Notes under the pieces: generated by a model
What the model saw: the letters and a program-made list of their open reading frames with translations, nothing else
Databases searched by the model: none
Told to the model about the DNA's origin: nothing
NCBI GenBank assembly: GCA_038030265.1
Contig: CM075943.1
Coordinates: 38,750,001-38,814,000 of the forward strand
Direction: 5' to 3'
Source of the DNA: Corythucha ciliata
Taxonomy: Eukaryota; Arthropoda; Insecta; Hemiptera; Tingidae
Length of the DNA stretch: 64,000 bases
Program-made: the position numbers and the translations under genes
Shown here: positions 21,360 to 33,000 of the stretch, piece by piece
Numbering within the stretch: the stretch's first letter is position 1
Layout of the letters: each line of letters starts with the position of its first letter

Positions 21360-21590
21360 GAGAAAGTGCGCTAATCGCGCGAGGGCTGCTCCTGGAACAA
21401 GTCTTGGGCTAAAATAGAAAGAAAAATCGCTAATTCATGGTTAGAATGGACAAAGCACGCTTATTCGCGACAAAAAACAAGAATAACCAGGTCATTTGCA
21501 GCTAAAATGCAGGAAAAACGCCTATTTCCGTTTCCTCGAGGCAAATTCGCGGTTGAAATTCAGAAAAAGCGTTACGTAAAATGCCCGGTA
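21360..21590 (-). repeat. Degenerate ~30-bp repeat, type B, reversed
   Basis: Phrases such as CTAAAATAGAAAGAAAAATCG, GAAAAACGCCTATTTCCG and AAATTCGCGGTTGAAATTC are reverse-strand versions of the type-B unit (CGAATTAGCGTTTTTCTCAA, TTTTAGCCA) best developed at 57.4-59.2 and 61.8-62.5 kb. Confidence 0.55.
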
Positions 21591-21670
21591 CCGGGACAGG
21601 CTTCGGAGGTTTTTAGAACGTAGGTACCTCCCCTCCTACACAACTTTTACTAATTCTATTCATTTCTTTT

Positions 21671-21707
21671 AGTTAAGGCTTCGTAAAGGCGGATCTGAGT
21701 ACGGCCC
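21671..21707. mobile_element. Orphan Harbinger-like TIR end
   Basis: AGTTAAGGCTTCGTAAAGGC through GAGTACGGCCC matches the right ends at 14640-14678 and 23873-23913. No matching left end was found upstream. Confidence 0.6.
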
Positions 21708-23635
21708 ATACTGTCCATAACTCCATAAAAGGTCATTTTAACCCCTACACACGGTCAGAAAACTGGTAATTTGCCGTCTGATTTGGTTATTCGATCAGTT
21801 CCAGTTTGACGTAATTTTAGGTGAAGAACTATGCGTCATCGAATGGATTCCCCTCTCCTCAGGACGTTTTGGATAAGATTATACGATTAACGGGATGACT
21901 GCCCAATTGGCGCTAAATCTTGTAAAATAGGTCAAATTGTGTTTTAGAGCTTTTAACGATTTTAGCCGCGAATTAGATAGCAGAATTAGTTAAAATTTCG
22001 CCTCCTGAATGTGATTACATAAATTTGGCTCTTGAACGATAATTTTAACACGATCTTAGTTACGACTTAGCTTCTAACCCTCTGTTCTGTTCTGTTCTGC
22101 TTGAAACTGTTGAATTTTCCCAATCTCCATTATTTCCTTTCCTGAATGAATATTTCCGTTCTGAGAAAACTAAAAGAGCATCAGAAGCGACCCTCAACAC
22201 TTTATAGTTTCGCAACGGATTGTAATATGTAAAACAATGATTGTCTCCCCTCACCCGGTCCTCCTTACCTGGGAGTATTTAATCACGCTACTGTTGTACC
22301 TACAATTTCATGAACTATAGCGTGCTGACTCCCCTCCCCTTTCATGCTATTTAATTCCTCGAAAATCTCCCAAATAACGTAATCTCTCAACCCCGAAGCA
22401 CTTAACCTTTTAATCCGGATCAATTCCCTTTTGAATTCCATCCTTGCTTCCTAAAATTATAAGCGTTATGGGTATTGTGAGACGGGAGGGGGGGGACGTT
22501 GTGATTGAGCACGGTGTAAAGAGGGAGATAGAAAGGGATAACGTTGCGGTGGTATACCCACTCCCCTTTCCCACCACACCATCAGATTTATAAATCCAAA
22601 CACTGCCCCCTCCCCACCCCCGTGTACAGGTCACGTTTTATTCAATACGACCATTTGGAGGGTTGTGGAGGGGGGTATATATCCGCGAGAGTAGTTCAGG
22701 GGAGCAATGGAGCTTTTCCGCCTCTACTCCTTTTACTTCCCTTTTATTTTCAATATGAAAAGCGAAGTTTAAACTTGAGTTCATCCATTATAATGACCAC
22801 GGAAGTGGTATTGTATGTATAGGTGGCGAGGAAAGAGGGTTAGGAAACAAAATCTCGGCAGCTTGATCCGCCGAACCCCATTGTACACCAAGGCAGAAAA
22901 CCCTGCGCCCCCTTGGGTAATATGTGTATAGAATAGAAGAATGGGAAGTTCATGAAATATGAGAGAATGACACCCCTTCATCCTTCACAACTGTCAAAGT
23001 TAATGAGAGCCGAATTTTTCCATTTCTCGACGGAAAACACGTTTGAAAACTGGAAACAAGGAAGGTCGCTGTAAAGACCGGCATCGCAAAAAAAAAAAAA
23101 AAAAAATCCTTGAGGGCATTTCATTCGTAGAGTACAAGGTTGTGTCCAACTGGGTCGTAGTAATTTAATCCAATATAAAACCGCGTAATTTTGCGCACAA
23201 TTGGCGCTACAACCACACTTGCTGTCGTAGGCCTTCGATAGCCGAGAAGAGAAGATTCCCCCTTGCTGTATGCTTTGTTCGTGTTAACGGGCAATCGAAC
23301 ACACCCTTATTTACGCCTTTATAACTGGAAGGGAACCGTCAATTTCGCTCCATAGTCATTTCGAGAACATGTCATAGGTGATTCAAATCTTTTTTCGCTG
23401 CAGCAGGTAGTCATTTAACTGCAAAGCAGTGGCGAGCGGACCTATGCATATTGGGGCCAGGGGACGGAAATCTTTATGTGATCCCATGCACAGTCCCTAA
23501 ATAAACGAGTGATATACTTTTTACTTTCGTATCGTTCAATTACGACTTTTTCTTTTAGCCACGAAGTTGCCACCAGAAACTGATGTGCATCGACGCTGCG
23601 AGTGAGCGTTTTTCCCCGATTTCACCCGTTAATTA
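21708..23635. other. Gene-free stretch
   Basis: Contains scattered degenerate repeat phrases (21740-22060), a TCTGT run at 22081-22098 and G/C homopolymers (22485, 22610). There is an A-run at about 23088-23106, type-B phrases from 23540, and the Harbinger-like MITE at its right edge. No supported coding region. Confidence 0.5.
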
Positions 23636-23913
23636 CGGCCGTATTCAGACACCAACCTTAACCTTTACGTCTACTTTAGGCGCTTTAAAACAGGGGCCTT
23701 ATTCACTAATTTTTTTCAACATTGCTTTTTTCAAAAATCATATGTTTCCGTTCAGTTTTCTTAATTTCATGAATGAAATTTTAATGTTTCTACCAAAGAA
23801 ATGTTTTAATCTCGTTAGAGAATAAGGCCCCAGATGACACATTTTTATAAACCAACACATTTTTCAACTCCTTTAGTTAAGGCCTCGTAAAGGTGGGATT
23901 CTGAATACGGCCC
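23636..23913. mobile_element. Harbinger-like MITE with TTA target duplication
   Basis: The left end CGGCCGTATTCAGACACC and right end ATTCTGAATACGGCCC belong to the same family as the element at 12703-14678. It is flanked by TTA at 23633-23635 and 23914-23916, the 3-bp duplication typical of PIF/Harbinger. Without the nested insert at 23693-23831 it is about 140 bases. Confidence 0.78.
23693..23831. mobile_element. Small MITE nested in the previous MITE
   Basis: GGGGCCTTATTCACTAA (23693-23709) pairs with TTAGAGAATAAGGCCCC (23815-23831) at 16 of 17 positions. It sits in the middle of the Harbinger-like MITE, so it inserted later. Length 139 bases; no convincing target duplication. Confidence 0.75.
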
Positions 23914-23916
23914 TTA

Positions 23917-24115
23917 GTGTTTTTTCATCACTTTTAGCTATCAATCAACGCTTTTTCTCAGTTTTGGCCACGAAAGAAACCATGAATTAGCGTTTTATCC
24001 ATAATCACATGTCAATTAGAGCTTTTCTCAAATGTAGCCCCGGATTGACACTTTTTCTCAATTTTAGAAGAGCATTTGTGCTTTTTTCACATCTTCACAG
24101 CCTAAAAACTCTCAT
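23917..24115 (+). repeat. Degenerate ~30-bp repeat, type B
   Basis: TTTTTCTCAGTTTTGGCCACG, CATGAATTAGCGTTTTATCC and TTTTTCTCAATTTTAG recur about every 30 bases. Same family as 57.4-59.2 kb. Confidence 0.65.
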
Positions 24116-24554
24116 TTTTCCTTCCTTAGATTTATCTGAGGCCTCCTCCGATGCAGCTCCTGGGGTAGTCGCTGTGCGCCAACACCACCCCCACGCACGC
24201 GGTACGCTACTAGTGGGAGGGGCAAATTATCCGGTTTCATAGTCTTGTAGCCAGAGTTGTCGAGAAAATATTCGTGACCCCAAGATGGAACTCAATGGGG
24301 CTCTTTTAAAGACACTCCCCTCTCACCCACCAACTGTGTTTTAGTACGTGAAATTTCGTTAAGTCGAACTCGCAGGGACCAGGGAAATCAGTTCGAGTTA
24401 GCCAGAATTCGACTTGTTGAAGTACACTGCCGATATAGGAATGGAATCGGGACCGGCGAAACTGTTCGCCTTATCCGTTATTGAGGTAAGACTTATCGAG
24501 GTTTGGCGTACTATCTGGTGGGTGTAGTGCCAAATATTTTAATCAACAAAAATT

Positions 24555-24995
24555 CCCATTCCACAGCAAATCTCAAGACCACAGCAGAGCTCCGAACCAT
24601 GTCAATGCTCCAAACAACCACAAACCTCGTAACCACTGCAAGGCCCGTAACCACAACAAAGCTCTACAGTACAAAAAAACTCCGAACCACACCAAAGTAC
24701 CAAACACAAAAAGCTCTGACCACAGTAAAGCTCCAAACCATAGCAAAGATCCAACATCCAACCCCAGCAAAGGCCCAAACCACAGCATAGCTCCTAACTA
24801 CACCAAAGCTTCTAATCACAGCAAAGCTCGTAGCCACAGCAAAGCTCCAAAACTCAGTAAAACTACAATTTTGACAAAGGATGTCCAACCAGGCAACCAC
24901 AGCAAAGCTCCAAACCACAGCCAGACCCCAAACAACAACAAAGCTATACTCCGCAGTTTAGCTCCAACCACAGCACAGTTCCAGCCTGTGTAGAG
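24555..24995 (+). repeat. Degenerate ~17-bp minisatellite, type A
   Basis: About 25 imperfect units of CCACAGCAAAGCTCCAAA. Units vary as AACCACAGTAAAGCTCC, AATCACAGCAAAGCTCG and so on. The open frames on both strands here are translations of the repeat (period 17-18 keeps frames open) and not genes. Same unit at 34862-34990 and 42397-42440. Confidence 0.85.
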
Positions 24996-25283
24996 CTTTA
25001 ACCACCGTAAAGCCTTGCATTTTTTTTCTTGTCTTGCTTTGCTTGGAATACGGACCGCTACTAAGGAAGGCTGGGCCCCCGAGGGAGGGGGGAGGATATT
25101 GAGCCAGAAAACTTTAAAAAATTCGCTCAAATTAGGGGACCCAAACTTCCAAAATTATTAATTAACAAAATTATACATATGCGTCACGACATGGAGCACA
25201 GTCGGGGCCTGCTTGCCCAGGGTCCACGCTTACTACAAAACAAATCCATAAGAAGCGTGCTATTTCGCTAAAATGAAGACCAG
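24996..25283. other. Spacer
   Basis: No feature recognised beyond a G-rich tract at 25078-25092. Confidence 0.45.
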
Positions 25284-25416
25284 GGGGTCAACCATGAGCT
25301 AGCGTAAAAATACCGTCAAAACGCGGTATCTATGGCGTTATAACATTATTTGAGATAGAGCGTCCTTATAGTTACCGCTTGCGTTAATTTTTTAACGCTA
25401 GCTCATGGTTGACCCC
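25284..25416. mobile_element. Foldback MITE, 133 bp, possible CAG target duplication
   Basis: GGGGTCAACCATGAGCTAGC (25284-) is perfectly inverted as GCTAGCTCATGGTTGACCCC (ending 25416). Pairing continues through CGTAAAAA and TTTTTTAACG. CAG precedes (25281-25283) and follows (25417-25419). Confidence 0.75.
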
Positions 25417-25419
25417 CAG

Positions 25420-25835
25420 AAATTTGCAATTTCACGCAAGTAAAAATACTTTAAATTTGTCGTTCCACGAATATTCAGCCAGGAACCTTCAAAGTTAAAC
25501 TCTCGCACTGTGACCGGGTTCCGCAGTCACTAAAAAGAAGCCCCGAAACATTGCTATTTCGCTAAAGTCAAGACAAGAAAGTGCAATTTTTCAGATTTTC
25601 ACATAAATACTAGCAATATCGCAAGGACTTAGCTCCAATTTTGCAATTCAGCGACATTTTAATCATACAATTTGTTTAATATCACGTTCAAAAGCAAAAT
25701 TATTGTTCTACGATTTCACTGGTTTTTGGTTCGCTGGGAATTTCGCGACTACAGTCCCCAAATTGCATTTCACGGATAATTAGCCTCGAATTTCACTTCT
25801 CTGGTTACCGCCTGCAATTTTTGCGGCTTTTTATC
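25420..25835 (+). repeat. Degenerate repeat, type D
   Basis: Phrases such as TTTGCAATTTCACGCAAG, ATATTCAGCCAGGAACC, GACCGGGTTCCGCAGTCACT and AAGCCCCGAAACATTG recur in recognisable order at 49622-50460 (GCCCGGGTTCCGTGGTCACT, AAACCCCGAAACTTG). Non-coding, with long imperfect units. Confidence 0.6.
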
Positions 25836-26200
25836 CCCGAAACTGACAAAATCATACTTGTATAAAAAGCCACTTTTCACCGTCATTTATCAAGTCTTTG
25901 CTTTCTCTGGACTTTCACCTCACGTTGCATTATACAAACCATCTGGGGTCTAAATTTTCAGTTTTCTGCTTGAATGGTCAGATTTATGGTGGGGGAGTGG
26001 GGGGGAATTAGGTCAGTTTCTGTGTGACTTTGCCAGTGTATTGGGCCTAAATTGACAGCATCTCCCCGAAAAATCGCCATCTTTGCTTTGGAAAATCTGT
26101 TTCTCAGGCGAAATTTCCAGATTTTGTTGGTTTTCAGGCACAAAGTTTCAGTTTTTACGTTAATTAGCCAGTTCGAATTGGTAAATTGACGGTTTCCGAG
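25836..26200. repeat. Degenerate non-coding repeat text
   Basis: Imperfect recurrence of GTCAGTTTCTGTGTGACTTT, GAAATTTCCAGATTTTG and AAATTGACGG-like phrases, similar in style to 34230-34600. No gene. Confidence 0.4.
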
Positions 26201-26202
26201 TA

Positions 26203-28272
26203 TACAGGGTGTTAACGATAAGGTCGCACCACCGGCCAGGGTTCGATTCTGCAACTCATTTGCGGCAAAAGTTGTCCTCTGCAAAAAAAATTTCACCCCG
26301 CACGAAGTCAGACTTTTTTCACTTTTAAGATTTTTTTCGTGTTATAGACATTGCGTTACTAAAACGACTGTAACTCGCTTATTTCTGGCCGAAAATCAAA
26401 TCTGAATACACCGTTGGAAAGAGTGTTAAATTTATCATCTTCCCAATGCAAAATAATACTTCAAATGTAGGATTCAGGGGACGAAAAATAAGCCCGAGTA
26501 GTAAAATGTGAGAAATTACGAAAATTTGCAGAATTTTCAAACGTTTTCAACTCCGACTGAATCTGTCAGTTAATCGTACACTGCAATCTTAAAAGTTGGT
26601 GTAGAACCCCAGCTTTCTTTAGGTCTAGTAATTTTTTAAATTAATAAATCGAATAGGTGAGAAAACCGCGTCTGATTGAAAAAATAGGTGTTTTTTTTAT
26701 CTTACTCAATTATTTAATGACTGCCAAATCTTCACAGTTTGGTGGAATAAGGGGTGGGTTTTACTTGTTTTTTCTCGCTGAATCGAGTGGCGATTGGCGC
26801 GCATATCACGCTAGCGCTGAATCGGGTGGTGCATATGTGGCTCATGAAATAGGAGAGCTAGGGGAATAGGGGTAGTCTGGTGTTATGTTTAAAAATGAAT
26901 TTATTTTCCACTAAGGGTTGCTATTTGTGGGAAAAGTCCGAGTATCTCTAATAACAACGAGAGAACATGCGGGGAACGACGAACAAGAGCTACTTTATTC
27001 ACCTCAGCATGATATTTTCTATGTGTCCGCTATTTTGGTTTAGTCATATGCTGCGAACCTCATCTACTGCTCGTTCTGAAACCTCTGGATTCCGCCTTTC
27101 TTAGTCACTGCATATGAATCCTATCCAGCACTTCCAGCAGATCATCGATCTCAGGATGTTTTTCACCATAACTTTATTAACTCCTGTCCCTCCACAAACG
27201 TTAACCGAGAAGGGTAAGGTCCGGTCTTCTAGGAGGCCATAGAATTGGTTTTATAAATCCAATCCACGTGTGAAAAATGCATTCATTTGGGAGTGATAAA
27301 TCTCGTACTCTGACCACTCGGAGCGCTTTACTGTAACTGTAAACACCGAGCATGATTACCTCGGAGCATAGTTTATCAAATAGGTAAAAAGGCTTTCTAG
27401 AGGATCTGCTTGAGGATTAGCGTATTCGGCGATCAAATCAGGCAGAACCATTGGATTTTAGAACGGATAGCGGCGACCAACACGAAGGACACACCGAAAA
27501 TATGCCAAAGTTGATCTTGCTTGTCTTTTCTAGATGTTACCATCAGACGGTCTATACCCGAATTGCCGAATTGCGTCCCTTAGTAGAAACGGGAACCTTT
27601 TTAAAATATTAAACATCGCATTACTTCTATTCCCCTTGCTCAACTAATTCATGAGCATCGTTAGCACCACCATTCGATTCAGCCACAGAAAAAACAAACA
27701 TAAAACAGGCGTATCCCACCCTTATTCCACCAAACTGTGAAGATTTGGCAGTCATTAAATAACTGAGTAAGATAAAAAAAAAAACTCCTATTTTTTCAAT
27801 CAGGCGCGGTTTTCTCACCTATTCGATTTTTTAATTTAAAAAGTGACTAGACCTAAAGAAAGCTGAGGTTCTACACCAACTTTTAAGATTGCAGTGTACG
27901 ATTAACTGACAGATTCAGTCGGAGTTGAAAACGTTTGAAAATTCTGCAAATTTTCGTAATTTCTCACATTTTACCACTCGGGCTTATTTTTCGTCCCCTG
28001 AATCCTACATTTAAAATAATATTTTGCACTGGGAAGATGGTAAATTTAACGCTCTTTCCAACGGTGTATTCAGATTTGATTTTCGGCCAGAAATAAGCGA
28101 GTTACAGTCATTTTAGTAACGCAATGTCTATAACACGAAAAAAATCTTAAAAATGAAAAAAGTCGGACTTCGTGCGGGGTGAAATTTTTTTTGAAGAGGA
28201 CAACTTTTGCCGCAAATGAGTTGCAGAATCGAACCCTGGCCGGTGGTGCGACCTTAACGTTAACACCCTGTA
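26203..28272. mobile_element. Foldback element with TACAGGG ends (2.07 kb)
   Basis: Begins TACAGGGTGTTAACG and ends CGTTAACACCCTGTA, flanked by TA on each side (26201-26202, 28273-28274). The inverted arms are long, 26203 to about 26870 and 27625 to 28272, with scattered substitutions. The centre (26871-27624) is unique and shows no transposase. The paired small open frames on opposite strands (26657-26869 and 27627-27818; 25958-26296 and 28179-28361) are mirror images of the arms, not genes. TA duplication would suit a Tc1/mariner-like transposase supplied in trans, but this is inference. Confidence 0.82.
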
Positions 28273-28274
28273 TA

Positions 28275-29180
28275 CCTTTCGGTTTCGAGGATATAACAAC
28301 CCCAAAACTGACGATTACTTCCCGGTGCAGCAAACACAGTCGAGAAATAGACACCAAGTAGAGGAATTGGTCACTGTCCCAACAAATTTAAAACACTAAT
28401 GCTGGGAAATAAGTCACACACTCTACTATCCAGAGTGCATTTCTAGTGGCGTTAGCGCTCCTTTTTTCTTCGAACGGTCTGCATAACAAGGTCCAAGACC
28501 TGGAAGACTTGAAAATCTTTTAACAACAATCAGTTGCAATGGTGGGCGGAGGCCTCACAAAAATTATCGGGTCAGGTTTTTCCTATATATTTTTAGCCAA
28601 AAAAAAATCATCCCCTTCTTTGTTTTAGAGTCACGGACCTTAATGAGGGGGCGAAAGGAAAACATCTACGCAATTAGTTTGCGGATCTTCGTTTACACGC
28701 ATAACATCGGTCGATGGGTCGAATTAATATTTTCTCTCTCTTTTTTTTAGAGAAAGAAGCAGGGGGAAAAAGTAGAACGAGCTGGTTTATGTAACAGTAC
28801 GAACCCTCTTTATCCATCCTACTTATAACCCTTCGTTTGGAAAAGTTGTTATCAGAAATCCTATCAAATTCCCTCCGTATTATTACGCGAACTTCTCAGC
28901 TACATATCATCAAATTCCACCGAACTTGATTAAACATTAAACTTCAATTTACTTGAGTATCGCCTTTTCGTTTGTCTTCCTCCATGCGGGACTATGCAAG
29001 GGTATGCATTTAGTTTTGAGTGCACGGTGTGTGTGCACTCAATGTGAAAGAGCTTTATGTGCAGATCGATCCCCCCCCCCCCCAACACCAATTCATCCCT
29101 TCACATACCATCTACCCTTCATTTTCCCCAACTCTATTAGTCTGTAGAACTTTACAAGGTTAAGACTCATTTTCTAGCAA
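28275..29180. other. Upstream region of the CSP gene
   Basis: No open frame of note. Contains pyrimidine-rich runs (28737-28748), a C13 run near 29072 and no recognised transposon. Confidence 0.45.
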
Positions 29181-29182
29181 TT

Positions 29183-29188
29183 TATAAC
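29183..29188 (+). promoter_or_regulatory. Possible TATA element of the CSP gene
   Basis: TATAAC in TTTATAAC, about 69 bases before the proposed ATG at 29252. It would give a short leader. Position only; no transcript evidence. Confidence 0.3.
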
Positions 29189-29251
29189 AAAGTTACCTCC
29201 TTAGCAAAAGCTTGGAAAGGGAATGTGAGCAAAAGGAGTCATGAGAATAAG

Positions 29252-30055
29252 ATGATGGCATGGGTGAGCGTTGTGGGGGGGGGGGGTGAAGGCGTTATAG
29301 AAGCAAAGTGCGGTTTCTGTGAGATAATGCAGGCACTGTTAAAAGATAAAGTGTTTGATGGAAGATGGCCTTGGGGGGAGGGGAAGGTTAAACGATTAAA
29401 TTAAACTTAGAACTTTCTAAGATGCTGTATAAAGATTATACATTTAACCTTATTTTGTCTGTCTGTCTGTCTATTATTTTTAGTTTCTACTACTAGCGGT
29501 TTGCCTGTCTGTTTGTCTTGGAGCTGAAACGAGAGGCACGGTCACGGATGAGGCTCTAGAATCGGCTTTGAAAGACAAAAGATATTTGACGCGACAGCTC
29601 AAATGCGCACTGGGAGAGGGTGCTTGCGATCCGGTTGGACGACGTTTAAAAAGTAAGCGTTCAAAATTTGGAGATTTGATTGTTGCATTCCATTAAAAAA
29701 AATATTCTCACGCACAATGAGGTCATTCTCGTTACAATTTGAAAGTTTGAATCGGAAAACCGTCCGGGAGAAAATATGTTTCCTAACAAAATGAAGAAAT
29801 AATTCTAAATTCATAATGAGTGCGTGCTTCAGGTCCTTGGCTCACTTTCACCCCCTCCTCACCCCTCAACACCGGCATAGACCTAATTTAACGTTTATTT
29901 TGTTTATTTCAGCCTACGCACCATTGGTACTTAGAGGCGCCTGCCCGAAATGTACTCCAACTGAAGTAAGGCAAATTCAACAAGTTCTCTCACACATCCA
30001 GAGGCATTATCCGAAGGAATGGTCCAAGATTCTCAAACAGTATGCAGGGCAGTGA
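29252..30055 (+). CDS. Chemosensory protein (CSP/OS-D family), three exons
   Basis: CSPs are small secreted alpha-helical proteins that bind hydrophobic ligands in insect chemosensory and other tissues. Exons: 29252-29263 (proposed; ATGATGGCATGG then donor GTGAGC), 29484-29652 (acceptor TATTATTTTTAG, donor GTAAGC) and 29913-30055 (acceptor TTATTTCAG, stop TGA). The product is 107 residues, within the usual CSP range. A signal peptide covers about residues 1-18 (WFLLLAVCLSVCLGA). The four cysteines at 45, 52, 71 and 74 have the family spacing C-x6-C-x18-C-x2-C. KDKRYLTRQLKCALGEGACD and DPVGRRLK match the conserved core, but the common N-terminal YTTKYDN block is absent, so it is divergent. The second intron lies one base after the Lys-60 codon, the known conserved CSP intron position. 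The first 4-codon exon is the weakest part: phase 0 fits and an in-frame TAG blocks extension of exon 2. Confidence 0.85.
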
Positions 30056-33000
30056 AAAACAAGCACAAAATGAAAATTTAGGGACAAAATAATTTAGCAA
30101 CCACCCGGTTTCAATATCTCCCTCAAATCTCTCTCTTTAGACCTATAAGTCTCAGGAAATCGGATTTTGCATTCCTTCAGTGTATTTTTCTTTTTCTTTT
30201 TTTTTTGTTTTTGTTTTTTGTTTTTTTCTTCTTTTTTTTTGTTTAGGGTGACGTTTGATTGTTGAACTTATTATTGTTCTTCAATTTTTCAAAGTATGAT
30301 CCTTAAAGGATTTATTTTAAATAATTATTTTTAAATAAATTATTTAGTTTGTACAAGATATTTTTTAAATTCCAACTAGCTGTGTCTTTGCACCGTATGA
30401 CTCACCCGCAACTCTTTAGAGTAAAATTATTCATTTTCCGACCGCTTTCACTGAAGTCAAATGGCCGTAAGCTCCCTCAGAGACAGACCTTGACCTGAAA
30501 ATGAAAAGTTTATGGCGTAACAGTTTGTCATTCTTCAGCGAACGTGATCCCGTAAGTAGTTGCGTAACGTCTTCTTCTTTCAGGAAGGAAGGCAACTTCT
30601 GAGAAAGAGCGAGTGAGAGGGAAACTTTTTTTTCACTTTCTTTCTGCCGTCATCATTCTCGGCATGAAAACGAGAGTAAAACGTTTGAACCCCGCTAAGT
30701 AAAATGCCTGAAATTCAATGGTCACGAACGCTCACCTCAAACCCCTTCCCTAATAGCACTCTCTCGCCCTTCATCGGGCCTCATCATCCACAATTTTGCT
30801 ATTTTAGACGTTGTCCGTGCGTGTGTCTAATTTTACAGGATTTTAGCAGGAACAAAGTAGCTTTCACTGTTTCACTGAAATCACTTTTGAAGGGTAATGA
30901 AAGAAAATGGAGAGTTCTATAGGTAAAATTAGTAATGAAGGAAAGGGAATGAAGGGAATAGGAGAGTTGGGAAGGAAAGGGCGCTTTCCGAAAGCTGGCG
31001 GATTCTTTAGAATCTTTTGATGCCCGTAATACGAGTTGACGCACGATATTGCTTTCGGTATTTCTTTATCACGTAAAACCAGGTAGTTTCAGTGCTCACG
31101 CATAAAAGTTTCAAATTGTATCAAATGGTTTGATGATTCTACCGAACTTTTCTGACTTCTTTTTTCCCATTTACGAAAAATAACAAAATAAAAATAAGTT
31201 ATGATTTAGCGTCAGAAAGGTGAAATAAAAGCAAAGAATAAACGTATAAGCCGAGAGAAATTCAAGTTTTTTGAGTGAGAGTGATGAACCATGAAAGCCC
31301 TCGCTTTTTCCTGTTCGCTCAATTTTTTTTGTTTTCTTCCCCGGCAACAATTCAAAAGAAAAGCAAGAAAGTTTTTTACGTTACACTGGGGTGGAGGAAG
31401 GAAAGGGTGGTTTTTGTTTTTCTATATTTTCCAACTCCAAAATGAACGGAATTTGACGGGGCTGGAAGTTTTAAGCTACGGCTACCACGCCCTTTTTTTC
31501 AACTATATATATTTTCATGGGAGGGACATAATCGTTGTCCTGGGTAAATCCACGACTATTGCAATTTCAGTACATTCCTAACGTAGTGTGTGGCTGGGGC
31601 GTGGGTGAAATCTTGAAAAGGAACTTTTGTGTTATACAGTGAGTTGAAGGGGAGGGGGGTCATCAATGGATGAGATGCCCAGCCTTTCGAAAGTATTCAA
31701 ATAATACACCCTTTCATGAGAGGCTATATAGGGGGGGGGGGGGGCTTTAAACGTCTGGGCGCGGTTGAGGGTTGGAGAGGAGGTAGACTTAATGTCATTC
31801 CTCATGGTCTTCAAACATGTTTACCCTGTACTGTATACACAGAATGGCGAATACGTTTCTTGAAACGGTCCAAAGGGGAAATGTCGATCCCCAAGTCTCT
31901 CTCTACTCTATCAATGCTCTCCGCCGCCACGCGCTTCAATATCACTCGTTGGAAATTCAGAATCTTTCTTAGTGAAAAACAAGCACAAAATGAAAATTTA
32001 GGGACAAAATAATTTAGCAACCACCCGGTTTCAATATCTCCCTCAAATCTCTCTCTTTAGACCCATAAGTCTCAGGAAATCGGATTTTGCATTCCTTCAG
32101 TGTATTTTTCTTTTTCTTTTTTTTTTTGTTTTTGTTTTTTGTTTTTTTCTTCTTTTTTTTTGTTTAGGGTGACGTTTGATTGTTGAACTTATTATTGTTC
32201 TTCAATTTTTCAAAGTATGATCCTTAAAGGATTTATTTTAAATAATTATTTTTAAATAAATTATTTAGTTTGTACAAGATATTTTTTAAATTCCAACTAG
32301 CTGTGTCTTTGCACCGTATGACTCACCCGCAACTCTTTAGAGTAAAATTATTCATTTTCCGACCGCTTTCACTGAAGTCAAATGGCCGTAAGCTCCCTCA
32401 GAGACAGACCTTGACCTGAAAATGAAAAGTTTATGGCGTAACAGTTTGTCATTCTTCAGCGAACGTGATCCCGTAAGTAGTTGCGTAACGTCTTCTTCTT
32501 TCAGGAAGGAAGGCAACTTCTGAGAAAGAGCGAGTGAGAGGGAAACTTTTTTTTCACTTTCTTTCTGCCGTCATCATTCTCGGCATGAAAACGAGAGTAA
32601 AACGTTTGAACCCCGCTAAGTAAAATGCCTGAAATTCAATGGTCACGAACGCTCACCTCAAACCCCTTCCCTAATAGCACTCTCTCGCCCTTCATCGGGC
32701 CTCATCATCCACAATTTTGCTATTTTAGACGTTGTCCGTGCGTGTGTCTAATTTTACAGGATTTTAGCAGGAACAAAGTAGCTTTCACTGTTTCACTGAA
32801 ATCACTTTTGAAGGGTAATGAAAGAAAATGGAGAGTTCTATAGGTAAAATTAGTAATGAAGGAAAGGGAATGAAGGGAATAGGAGAGTTGGGAAGGAAAG
32901 GGCGCTTTCCGAAAGCTGGCGGATTCTTTAGAATCTTTTGATGCCCGTAATACGAGTTGACGCACGATATTGCTTTCGGTATTTCTTTATCACGTAAAAC

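Noticed and set aside
24503..25130. Several overlapping open frames on both strands
   Set aside because: Translations of the 17-bp minisatellite; low-complexity products such as LWFGALLW.
26657..27818. Two similar small proteins on opposite strands (starting MRKPRLIEKIGVFF)
   Set aside because: They are mirror copies from the inverted arms of one foldback element.
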